NCBI GenBank assembly: GCA_009782695.1
Contig: WRIO01000011.1
Span: 1-11,870 of the forward strand
Reading direction: 5' to 3'
DNA length: 11,870 bases
Origin: Candidatus Cloacimonadota bacterium
GTDB taxonomy: Bacteria; Cloacimonadota; Cloacimonadia; Cloacimonadales; WRIO01
Shown: in pieces, positions 1 to 5,965 of the stretch
Numbering within the stretch: the first letter of the stretch is position 1
Layout: each line of letters starts with the position of its first letter
Notes under the pieces: model-generated
The model's database searches: none
Seen by the model: only the letters and a program-made list of their open reading frames with translations
Told to the model about the DNA's origin: nothing
Position numbers and translations under genes: made by a program

Positions 1-224
1 TTAGCTTGAACTACCTCGGTGCTCAAAAAGACGACATAGTGAAGATCAGAATATTTGACTTCGCAGGTCGTATAGTTCGCGATCTGGATGCTGGTCAGCT
101 CAGCTGGGACGGCAAGACAGATAAAGGCGTGCGCGCAGCAAGAGGAACTTACTTCGCAAGAGTAACGATTAGCAATAAGGCTAAGATGGTTGAATCGGTA
201 GTGAAAATAGCTATCATTAACTAA
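1..224 (+). CDS. C-terminal end of a secreted/surface protein with a FlgD-Ig/T9SS-like C-terminal domain (5' partial)
   Basis: Only the last ~73 codons are present; the frame is open to the window edge (first full codon at position 3), so the real start lies upstream. The visible part has the layout of the FlgD-Ig-like / type IX secretion type A sorting domain family: a strand with VKIRIFDFAGRIVRDL, then SWDGKTDKG, then GTYFARVTI, and a short final strand VVKIAIIN before TAA. In FCB bacteria such domains sit at the C-terminus of large exported proteins and act either as a beta-sandwich cap or as a T9SS export signal. The catalytic or adhesive body of the protein is outside the window, so its role cannot be told. 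The PorV/PorQ-family gene directly downstream fits an export role. Family assignment is good; T9SS export itself is inference. Confidence 0.75.
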   Translation, partial: SLNYLGAQKDDIVKIRIFDFAGRIVRDLDAGQLSWDGKTDKGVRAARGTYFARVTISNKAKMVESVVKIAIIN

Positions 225-243
225 GAATAAATCATACCTAAAT

Positions 244-267
244 CTCCCCTGCGAAAGCAGGGGGGAG
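244..267 (+). repeat. GC-rich hairpin just upstream of the PorV-like gene
   Basis: CTCCCCTGC (244-252), a GAAA tetraloop (253-256) and GCAGGGGGGAG (257-267) form a strong stem with small imperfections. It fills most of the 63-bp gap between the upstream stop (222-224) and the next ATG (288). No T-run follows, so it is not a canonical intrinsic terminator. It could be a processing or attenuation stem, or a short relative of the CCCCTCC/GGAGGGG module at 1890-1908. The ribosome-binding site GGAGG (279-283) lies just 3' of it. Confidence 0.6.
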
Positions 268-287
268 GTGGGTTGATCGGAGGAAAC

Positions 288-1262
288 ATGACAACAATAA
301 AAAAAATAGTTCTGGCATTAGTAATAATGCTCGGAATCACCGTAATGTTCGCTACTGAAAACAACTTTGCAGATGCGAACTTTGAGCTCGGTTTAGACGC
401 TCGTACCGCAGGTATGGGAGGAGTCGGCGTTGGATTTCTCGATAATGTAGCAGCTACCTTCTTGAACCCTGCCACTCTGGCTGACGTAAAGAGACACGAA
501 TTCAACTTTTCTTACAGAGCAAATATGGAATATGATAGAAGCTACTTCTCTGCTGCCGGCGGCTTCGAGCTACCACTCGGCTATCTGGCTCTCAGCTGGA
601 AATATGCAGGCACAGACAAGATCAGAGGATTCGACCCCGAAGGTAACCCCAGAGGCGATTTCGACAGCAGTGCAAATAACATAAACCTGTCTTATGCTCT
701 GAAAATAAGCAACTTCAATGTCGGTATCACACCAAAACTCTATATGTCAAATATAGACGATGACAAGACTACCGGCTTCGGACTGGACCTCGGTGCTGTA
801 TGGCACATGAACCGCTATTTCAACCTCGGTTTCGTAGCTCGCGAGCTTGCTAGCGATGTAGACGGAGACGGGCTAGAAATGCCTCGTAAACTGATACCTG
901 GTATAGCTGTGTTCCCAGTGCCAGGATTGGTTGTAGCTGCTGACATGGTCGGCACTAACGACTTCAAAGACACTTCTCTAAACCTCGGTGCAGAATACTG
1001 GCTCGGAGTGGGACAAGATGACAATATGGGATCTAGCATCACAGGCATCCGCGTGCGTGAAAACAGCACCTGGAGCGACATCTTTGCCCGCACTCAAGCA
1101 GGTATCCGCGCTGGTCTAAATGACGGTAAATTCGCAGCTGGCTTCGGCTTACGATACAGCATGTTCGAAGTGAACTATGCTTATCAGCTGACTGACAAGA
1201 AAAGCGAAGATACTCTGGATGGACAAGACCACCACCTGATGAGCTTGACGCTCAGGTTCTAA
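288..1262 (+). CDS. PorV/PorQ-family outer-membrane beta-barrel protein
   Basis: 324 residues from ATG 288, chosen because GGAGG at 279-283 sits four bases before it and the protein then opens with a signal peptide (two Lys, hydrophobic run, likely cleavage near residue 22). Just after comes the family's N-terminal signature: ELGLDARTAGMGGVGVGF, then an AATFLNPATLA segment, matching the usual aromatic/Asn-Pro-Ala motif of PorV/PorQ (UPF0164-type) proteins. The rest alternates short amphipathic strands with Gly/Asn/Asp turns and ends in an aromatic residue (LTLRF), as outer-membrane barrels do. In Bacteroidota, PorV shuttles type IX cargo and PorQ belongs to the attachment complex; many FCB genomes carry several paralogs of unknown role, so no finer name is given. 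It follows a protein with a T9SS-like C-terminal domain and is closed by a strong terminator. Confidence 0.85.
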   Translation: MTTIKKIVLALVIMLGITVMFATENNFADANFELGLDARTAGMGGVGVGFLDNVAATFLNPATLADVKRHEFNFSYRANMEYDRSYFSAAGGFELPLGYLALSWKYAGTDKIRGFDPEGNPRGDFDSSANNINLSYALKISNFNVGITPKLYMSNIDDDKTTGFGLDLGAVWHMNRYFNLGFVARELASDVDGDGLEMPRKLIPGIAVFPVPGLVVAADMVGTNDFKDTSLNLGAEYWLGVGQDDNMGSSITGIRVRENSTWSDIFARTQAGIRAGLNDGKFAAGFGLRYSMFEVNYAYQLTDKKSEDTLDGQDHHLMSLTLRF

Positions 1263-1306
1263 AATAAAATATTGGGGGAGGCGAAGCCTCCCCCAGATTT
1301 TATTTT
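1261..1306 (+). terminator. Bidirectional intrinsic terminator after the PorV-like gene
   Basis: TGGGGGAGGC (1273-1282), GAA loop, GCCTCCCCCA (1286-1295) gives a perfect 10-bp GC-rich stem. The flanking AAAATAAAAT (1261-1270) is the exact reverse complement of ATTTTATTTT (1297-1306). This gives a T-rich tail on either strand and lets the stem extend outward. The left arm overlaps the TAA of the gene. Confidence 0.9.
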
Positions 1307-1392
1307 AAATTAGAAATTATAAATTATAAATTATAAATAGCTTGGTGTCCTGCGGACGGACTTAGTCAAATTATAAATTATAAATTATAAAT
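1307..1392 (+). repeat. Two direct AAATTAT heptamer arrays around a 29-bp spacer
   Basis: First array: AAATTAG (1307-1313), three AAATTAT units (1314-1334) and AAAT (1335-1338). Second array: three AAATTAT units (1368-1388) and AAAT (1389-1392). The spacer 1339-1367 carries a mini-hairpin GTCC-TGC-GGAC (1347-1357). Both arrays have the same orientation as the one beginning at 1768, so the small gene at 1417-1776 is flanked by direct copies. The second array ends 10 bp before that gene's ribosome-binding site. Confidence 0.9.
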
Positions 1393-1416
1393 AGAGTGGT
1401 TTTGGAGAAGTATAAG

Positions 1417-1776
1417 ATGTCTACAAAGAACAATGCGATTTTGGAAAAGAGCAAAAAGTTTGCCATCAGAATTATTCGACTATACCAATATCTAAAAGAT
1501 GAGAAACAGGAATATGTTCTTAGTAAACAGCTACTCCGAAGTGGAACTAGTATTGGTGCCAATGTTCGTGAAGCTCATGCTAGTATCAGCCCTGCAGAAT
1601 TTAGACAAAAACTGAATATTTCTCTAAAGGAAGCACAAGAGACAGACTACTGGTTAGAATTGCTGTTTGAAACAGGTTATCTAACTGAAGTAGAGTTTAA
1701 CAGTATATATAAGGATAGTGTCGAGCTGGGTAAAATGCTTACTAAGATAATAAAGACACTCAATAGTAAATTATAA
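1417..1776 (+). CDS. Four-helix-bundle protein (S23 / 23S rRNA intervening-sequence protein family)
   Basis: 119 residues. ATG 1417 is preferred over upstream GTG 1396 because GGAG (1404-1407) lies nine bases before it. The sequence is almost entirely helical and carries the family landmarks: LEKSKKFAIRIIRLYQYL (helix 1), then LSKQLLRSGTSIGANVREA (helix 2 with the conserved R-SGTSIGANV-EA core), FRQKLNISLKEAQETDYWLELL (helix 3, with KEA-ET-YWLELL) and a final helix. This family was first found encoded inside 23S rRNA intervening sequences and also includes the Avd accessory protein of diversity-generating retroelements. No rRNA, reverse transcriptase or variable repeat is visible here, so this is a stand-alone member of unknown function; the pentameric basic fold suggests nucleic-acid binding. 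Its last two residues and TAA come from the heptamer array starting at 1768. Confidence 0.9.
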   Translation: MSTKNNAILEKSKKFAIRIIRLYQYLKDEKQEYVLSKQLLRSGTSIGANVREAHASISPAEFRQKLNISLKEAQETDYWLELLFETGYLTEVEFNSIYKDSVELGKMLTKIIKTLNSKL

Positions 1777-2033
1777 ATTATAAATTATAAATTATAAATG
1801 CGGTGTCATTCCGACAGATGAAGAATATTCTGGATTCTGCCGTTTCGTTCAGAATGACGGCAAAGGGTTGTAGCGGACGGGTATTAATTCCCCTCCAAAT
1901 TGGAGGGGTGGACGCGCCAGCGGACGGGGTGGTTATAATCTATATTGTGCGAAGCACACAGTATTTATAATTTATAATTTGTTTTGCACGAAGTGCGCCT
2001 TATTTATAATTTATAATTTATAATTTATAATTT
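1768..2033 (+). repeat. 266-bp modular repeat element with perfect 32-bp terminal inverted repeats
   Basis: Left end: four AAATTAT units plus AAAT (1768-1799). Right end: ATTT plus four ATAATTT units (2002-2033), the exact reverse complement. The interior holds a module starting TTCTGGATTCT (1828-1881); an inverted-repeat module CCCCTCCA-AAT-TGGAGGGG (1890-1908) continuing to about 1934; mini-hairpins TGTGC-GAA-GCACA (1946-1958) and GCAC-GAA-GTGC (1986-1996); and an extra inner ATAATTT pair (1967-1980). The left end overlaps the stop of the four-helix-bundle gene. The right end stops 23 bp before the next ATG. No ORF in it looks real, so if mobile it would need a protein supplied in trans. 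Confidence 0.9.
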
Positions 2034-2056
2034 TAAAAAAATAACGGAGGGTTAGC

Positions 2057-4042
2057 ATGAAATATATTATTTCATTGTTCATGATTTTAGTGCTTTTTGT
2101 GAGCTTGTTTGCATCTGCTAGAGAGGATCGTAGCTTTCTCGATGCAGAGAATTACTATAAAATAGGTAATTACACACAGGCGATGAACAGCATGAAAAGA
2201 GTGGACCAAGAGTATCATAATCACACAGATTATCTGCTACTCTTAGCTAAATTACAGATAGCGACCGGTGATTATGAAGAAGCTCTGGCGACTTTAAATG
2301 ATTACCGCAGCGAAGGTGGAGAAGGCGTGCCGCTTACAGGCGAACTTTATGCCACCATAGCCGACGCAACAGATTTTGCTATACAAGGCGTGATACTCGA
2401 CCTGCCCGGTAGATTAAACTCTATCCACAGCGAATATCTGCCTTTTGTAAATGCAGAAGGCGACTTTATGGTCTTTGGGTCAGACCGGCGAAGCCCCTAC
2501 AAAGGCGAGAATATATTCTATTCCGCTCTGGTAGACGGTAGCTGGACAGAACCTATGGAGATCAAGGAACTTGCGACAGATAGAAACGAAACAGCTGGCT
2601 CGTTTGACAAAGACGGAAACCTGTATATTGCTGGTCAATACGGAAATAAGAAAAAAGCTTATAACAACAGTATTTATATAGCCTACAACCTTGGGAAAAA
2701 ATTCGGAAGCCCGCAAAAAGTAGACGCATTGTCTAGCAACTTCAATGATATAAACCCGTCTGTATCCAGCGGTAATACTATGGTCTTTGCTAGCACGCGC
2801 GGTGGCGACCACAAGAGCTATGACCTCTATGTGTCTGAGTATAGCTTCGGCACTTGGAGCACACCAGTCTCTCTGGGTAGCACCATAAACACCAGCGGAA
2901 ACGAGATAACTCCTTTCCTAGCTCCCGGCGGACATCTGCTGTTCTTTGCTAGCGATACTCACCCCGGCTTCGGCGGATTTGACCTGTTTGTAAGCAAAAG
3001 AACTGGCGCTAGCTGGACCGAATGGGGCACCCCGATAAATCTGGGACCCATCATAAACAGCTCAAATGATGACAGAGGCTTTTCACTAGCGGAAAACTCT
3101 TTGACAGCGTATTACTCTAGCAATAGATTTGCCTATCTAAATATGGAAAATATACTGGGTATCGACCTGGAAAAGCTCGGCTACAGATTGGTGCACGGCT
3201 ATGTCCATGACGAAACAAACGAAAGAGTCCAAACCACTGTAAACTGGAGCGACGGAAATCATGACTTCTTTACCAAAACTGACGAAAATGGCGAATTTCG
3301 CTTCCTGCTTTCACCTACAAAGAAAGTAACCTACTACATCGATGACGAAAGATACTTCTTTGTAGAAGGCGAAGAGGATATAGTGCAGCGCGATACAGAA
3401 ATCATCATACCCGTCCACCGTAAAAACGTCCTGCGCCTCGCTGGTCGCGTCTATGACCAATACGATGACCCTGTCCACACCACTATAAACTGGACCTACG
3501 TAAACGAAGGCGAGACAGTAAAAAGAGGCAGCAAAACAAACGATGACGGTCACTACATCATGGAAGTACCAAATATACGCTATATCGACTTCGATATCCA
3601 AGAACAAGGCTATGTAGCCCTAAAAGGTCGCTGGAACCTAATAGAAGGCGAATCTTATCAAACCAGAGACTTTGTCCTTACTGTGTATGCAAAAGGGCAA
3701 GCGTATGCCTTCGTGGTCGAATTTGACTATGATAAATCTGACATACGAACAGACACTATGCCAGAAGTGGTGAAAATGTATAATATGCTAAACGAAAACC
3801 CGACTATGAAAGTCGAGATAGCAGGTCACACAGATATCCGCGGGTCAGAAGCCTACAATATGGGTCTGTCACAACGCAGAGCTGATTCTGTGCGAAATGA
3901 ACTAGTTCGCAGAGGCATAAATAGAAACAGAATGCAGACAGGAGCCTATGGCTTTAGCAGACCGCTGGCAGATAACGACACCGAAGAAGGTATGCAAAGA
4001 AACAGAAGAGTCGAAATGATAGTCTTATCTATCGATCAATAA
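2057..4042 (+). CDS. PorE-like periplasmic protein: TPR, PD40 beta-propeller, two regulatory domains, OmpA C-terminus
   Basis: 661 residues; ATG 2057 has CGGAGG (2045-2050) six bases upstream. Order of parts: signal peptide (~1-21, cut near ASA/RED); TPR-like helices (~27-84); PD40/WD40-like propeller blades (~120-360, with repeats such as VFGSDRRSPYKGENIFYS, VFASTRGGDHKSYDLYVS and LFFASDTHPGFGGFDLFVS); two carboxypeptidase-regulatory-like beta domains (~377-450 and ~458-540); and an OmpA-type peptidoglycan-binding domain (~550-661) with VEIAGHTD and LSQRRADSVRNEL. This is the domain order known for PorE of the type IX secretion system, which links the machine to peptidoglycan. Unlike PorE of Porphyromonas, I see no lipobox cysteine, so it should be a soluble periplasmic form. 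Related PD40-OmpA proteins exist outside T9SS, so the specific role is inferred. Confidence 0.85.
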   Translation: MKYIISLFMILVLFVSLFASAREDRSFLDAENYYKIGNYTQAMNSMKRVDQEYHNHTDYLLLLAKLQIATGDYEEALATLNDYRSEGGEGVPLTGELYATIADATDFAIQGVILDLPGRLNSIHSEYLPFVNAEGDFMVFGSDRRSPYKGENIFYSALVDGSWTEPMEIKELATDRNETAGSFDKDGNLYIAGQYGNKKKAYNNSIYIAYNLGKKFGSPQKVDALSSNFNDINPSVSSGNTMVFASTRGGDHKSYDLYVSEYSFGTWSTPVSLGSTINTSGNEITPFLAPGGHLLFFASDTHPGFGGFDLFVSKRTGASWTEWGTPINLGPIINSSNDDRGFSLAENSLTAYYSSNRFAYLNMENILGIDLEKLGYRLVHGYVHDETNERVQTTVNWSDGNHDFFTKTDENGEFRFLLSPTKKVTYYIDDERYFFVEGEEDIVQRDTEIIIPVHRKNVLRLAGRVYDQYDDPVHTTINWTYVNEGETVKRGSKTNDDGHYIMEVPNIRYIDFDIQEQGYVALKGRWNLIEGESYQTRDFVLTVYAKGQAYAFVVEFDYDKSDIRTDTMPEVVKMYNMLNENPTMKVEIAGHTDIRGSEAYNMGLSQRRADSVRNELVRRGINRNRMQTGAYGFSRPLADNDTEEGMQRNRRVEMIVLSIDQ

Positions 4043-4045
4043 ATA

Positions 4046-4109
4046 GTGTCTACACGTTTTTCATAGACACCTCCTAAAGGACGCAGACTACAATCTGCGT
4101 CCTTTTTTT
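4046..4109 (+). terminator. Intrinsic terminator after the PorE-like gene, preceded by a second hairpin
   Basis: Main stem: AAAGGACGCAGA (4076-4087), loop CTACAA, TCTGCGTCCTTT (4094-4105), running into seven T (4103-4109). A second stem just upstream pairs GTGTCTA (4046-4052) with TAGACAC (4064-4070). The T-run is immediately followed by the first heptamer of the next repeat element (4110). Confidence 0.92.
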
Positions 4110-4312
4110 AAATTAGAAATGTGGTGCACTTCGTGCGTTGAGGAGCTTCGCTCGTTGAGGCACGCAAGCGTGCGTTGAGGACAAACTTCGTTTGTCGTTG
4201 AGGACGCTGCGCGTCGTTTAAGGTTGAGATAAACACATCTTTCACATTCTGCGAAGCAGACTTAAAACAAATTATAAATTATAAATAAGGTTGAGATAAA
4301 CACATCTTTCAC
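4110..4312 (+). repeat. Modular repeat element with five linked mini-hairpins
   Basis: Starts AAATTAG-AAAT (4110-4120), then GTGGTGCAC. Five hairpins follow: GCAC-TTC-GTGC (4126-4136), GAGC-TTC-GCTC (4143-4153), GCACGC-AA-GCGTGC (4160-4173), GACAAAC-TTC-GTTTGTC (4180-4196) and GACGC-TGC-GCGTC (4203-4215). Each pair is joined by GTTGAGG whose last G begins the next stem. Then come a 26-bp sequence (4220-4245) repeated exactly at 4287-4312, a hairpin TCTGC-GAA-GCAGA (4248-4260), and a second heptamer array (4269-4286) in the same, not inverted, orientation. No gene is seen here. Confidence 0.88.
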
Positions 4313-4518
4313 CTTAGGCTGTTCCCTACGATATGAAGGGGAATAATAAAAAAAACTTGACACAAATAGGCGCTAAAAATTTTTTGGTATTTGTAAAAAT
4401 AATAAAAATACTATTGCCTATACGAGAGCGAAGGTGTTCGTTTTTGTGAATAATGACGCGGATATTAGCGTATCTTTTAGGTGATAGGAAAATTTGAGGT
4501 CTGCGAAAGGAGTATTTG
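4313..4518 (+). other. Unique AT-rich leader upstream of the HTH-EIIA/purE pair
   Basis: About 206 bp that matches none of the repeat modules. It contains runs of A and T (4348-4385), a TTGACA (4357-4362), and the ribosome-binding site AAAGGAG (4506-4512). A 38-codon reading frame (4333-4449) is present but has no Shine-Dalgarno sequence. The region most likely holds the promoter and 5' leader of the downstream pair. I cannot fold it into a known riboswitch by eye. Confidence 0.5.
4357..4362 (+). promoter_or_regulatory. Possible -35 element (TTGACA) for the HTH-EIIA/purE operon
   Basis: An exact TTGACA lies about 155 bp before the start codon in unique sequence. At 15-19 bp spacing the sequence is A/T-rich (around 4378-4386) but holds no good TATAAT, so this is only a weak promoter call. 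Confidence 0.25.
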
Positions 4519-5223
4519 ATGTTAGAAGCGAATAGTATGATGACTATATCGGAGGTTGCCCAGTATTTGAAGGTAACAGATAAAGTCGTAAACGAGCTGG
4601 TAAATTCGGGGGTATTAAAGAAGGTAGGGGTTGGGAAAAATGCCCGCATAGAAAAGGCGGGTGTAGATTCTTGGCTTGCATCTTTGGATCATAAAGAGGC
4701 AGAGGATTTGGCTATGCGCCGAGTGGTCTGTCATTTTCAAGATTATTTCAAGGTGGAGAATATCGTCCTCGATTTTACAGCTGACAACAAATATGAGGCG
4801 ATAGCCACCATCAGTAAAAAAGCTCGCGATCTAAAGATAGTAAAAGACCACCGCTGGCTCTATGAAGTAGTGATAGCCCGCGAAGATTTAGTTTCGACCG
4901 CTGTGGGGAACGGCGTTGCGCTGCTCCACCCACGGCACATGCACCCCACCAAAATCAAAGTTCCGACCATACTTTTTGGGCGTAGCACCGAGCCGATAGA
5001 ATTTGACGCGATAGACGACCAACCGGTTAACCTGTTCTTTATGCTGCTCCTGCACAACGACAAGCAACATTTATTTTCCCTGTCTTTCTTGTCCAAATTT
5101 TTGATGTCAGCCGAGAATAAAAATTTACTGACGCACGCGAAAACTCCCGAAGCTGTTTATAAAGCCTTGAGTGGATATCACACCATGCTGCGTAATGCTG
5201 ATGAAGCAGAGGATAAAAAATGA
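4519..5223 (+). CDS. Transcription-regulator-like protein: excisionase/MerR-type HTH fused to a PTS EIIA (fructose/Ntr-type) domain
   Basis: 234 residues. ATG 4519 is six bases after AAAGGAG (4506-4512), better placed than TTG 4516. Residues ~7-55 are an excisionase/MerR-like winged HTH ([29 protein letters not shown] ending in a VDSWLAS helix; motif spans given only in part). Residues ~68-222 match the PTS EIIA type-2 domain: [23 protein letters not shown], with His137 in the place of the phosphorylated histidine, followed by the typical VFFMLLL-like strand and a [12 protein letters not shown] helix. EIIA(Ntr)/PtsN proteins sense phosphate flow through the Ntr-PTS. Fusion to an HTH suggests phosphorylation-tuned DNA binding. 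No EI, HPr or sugar permease is in the window. The last four bases overlap purE (ATGA), so the two are co-translated. Confidence 0.85.
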   Translation: MLEANSMMTISEVAQYLKVTDKVVNELVNSGVLKKVGVGKNARIEKAGVDSWLASLDHKEAEDLAMRRVVCHFQDYFKVENIVLDFTADNKYEAIATISKKARDLKIVKDHRWLYEVVIAREDLVSTAVGNGVALLHPRHMHPTKIKVPTILFGRSTEPIEFDAIDDQPVNLFFMLLLHNDKQHLFSLSFLSKFLMSAENKNLLTHAKTPEAVYKALSGYHTMLRNADEAEDKK

Positions 5224-5711
5224 GTGAGACAGTGGTCAGTATCGTGATGGGCTCGGATTCCGATCTGCCTATCATGCGTGAAACAGCCTCTATTTTAGAG
5301 GAATTTGAGATAAAATATGAGATGGATATAGTGTCTGCTCATCGCACTCCCGACAAGGCAATAGATTTTGCCAAAAATGCCCATAAAAGAGGGATAAAAG
5401 TGATCATAGCCGGGGCTGGTGGCGCTGCTCATCTGCCGGGCGTAATAGCAGCTATGACACCTCTGCCTGTAATAGGTGTCCCCATAAAGTCTGCAAATTC
5501 ACTCGACGGCTGGGATTCTGTGCTATCTATCTTGCAGATGCCAGCAGGGATACCTGTGGCAACAGTAGCCTTAAACGGGGCGAAAAATGCGGGGATTTTA
5601 GCTGCTCAAATACTGTCGGCAGGCTGCAAAGACCTGCAAGAAAAGCTTTTAGCATACAAAGAGAGTATGAGGGTGAAAGTGGAGGGGAAGAGATTAGAAA
5701 TTAGAAATTAG
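5220..5711 (+). CDS. purE: N5-carboxyaminoimidazole ribonucleotide mutase, class I (PurE)
   Basis: 163 residues; ATG 5220 overlaps the upstream TGA, with AGAGG (5208-5212) seven bases before. PurE moves the carboxyl group of N5-CAIR to C4, giving CAIR in de novo purine synthesis. Visible signatures: GSDSD (11-15, phosphate binding), SAHRTP (39-44, with the catalytic His41), [12 protein letters not shown] (64-75), and [23 protein letters not shown] (from 94; longest part quoted as family motif in two pieces: [15 protein letters not shown] and AGIPVATV). This pattern fits the bacterial class I enzyme, which normally works with PurK; purK is not in the window. The last residues RLEIRN and the TAG stop are encoded by the heptamer array of the element at 5691-5950, so the native C-terminus has been replaced or extended. 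All catalytic regions are intact. Confidence 0.97.
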   Translation: MSETVVSIVMGSDSDLPIMRETASILEEFEIKYEMDIVSAHRTPDKAIDFAKNAHKRGIKVIIAGAGGAAHLPGVIAAMTPLPVIGVPIKSANSLDGWDSVLSILQMPAGIPVATVALNGAKNAGILAAQILSAGCKDLQEKLLAYKESMRVKVEGKRLEIRN

Positions 5712-5950
5712 AAATGTAGTGTGCTAGTCCAACTTCGTTGGAGTTACTAATTACAAGTGACAACACAACTTCGTTGTGAGTTACTAATAGTGGTGTGCTA
5801 CGCACGATGCGAAGGATGTGTTTATCCCAACTCTCAACGACGTGAAGCATCCTCAACTGCACGAAGTGCTTTCAACGACAAGCTTGCTTGTCCTCAACGA
5901 GCGAAGCTCCTCAACTGCACGAAGTGCACCTTATTTCTAATTTCTAATTT
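5691..5950 (+). repeat. 260-bp modular repeat element between purE and the uridylyltransferase gene
   Basis: Left array AGATTAG, AAATTAG, AAATTAG, AAAT (5691-5715). Right array ATTT plus two CTAATTT (5933-5950), inverted relative to the left. The interior has one 74-bp unit (5716-5789), then GTGGTGTGC (5790-5798) and hairpins in the opposite sense to those at 4126-4215: GCAC-GAA-GTGC (5859-5869), GACAAGC-TT-GCTTGTC (5877-5892), GAGC-GAA-GCTC (5899-5909) and GCAC-GAA-GTGC (5917-5927). Linkers read CTCAAC, the reverse of GTTGAG. It fills the whole gap: its left end holds the purE stop and its right end stops four bases before the next ribosome-binding site. Confidence 0.88.
5716..5789 (+). repeat. 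74-bp unit, copy 1 (+ orientation)
   Basis: Begins GTAGTGTGC (other copies GTGGTGTGC) and carries two mini-hairpins, CCAAC-TTC-GTTGG and CACAAC-TTC-GTTGTG, separated by a conserved linker starting GTTACTAATTAC. Nearly identical copies are at 7302-7375, 7376-7449 and, inverted, at 10947-11020. Confidence 0.9.
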
Positions 5951-5965
5951 ATTTAAGGTTGTTTT

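Noticed and set aside
1396..1776. Diversity-generating retroelement suggested by the Avd-like four-helix-bundle protein
   Set aside because: No reverse transcriptase, template repeat or variable repeat is present; the protein family is broad.
4126..4215. CRISPR array
   Set aside because: Linkers are only 7 bp and the variable parts are self-complementary hairpins of 10-17 bp, not spacers; no cas gene is nearby.
4333..4449. 38-codon reading frame in the leader of the HTH-EIIA gene
   Set aside because: No Shine-Dalgarno sequence and no recognisable peptide; it could be a leader peptide but the sequence alone does not support it.
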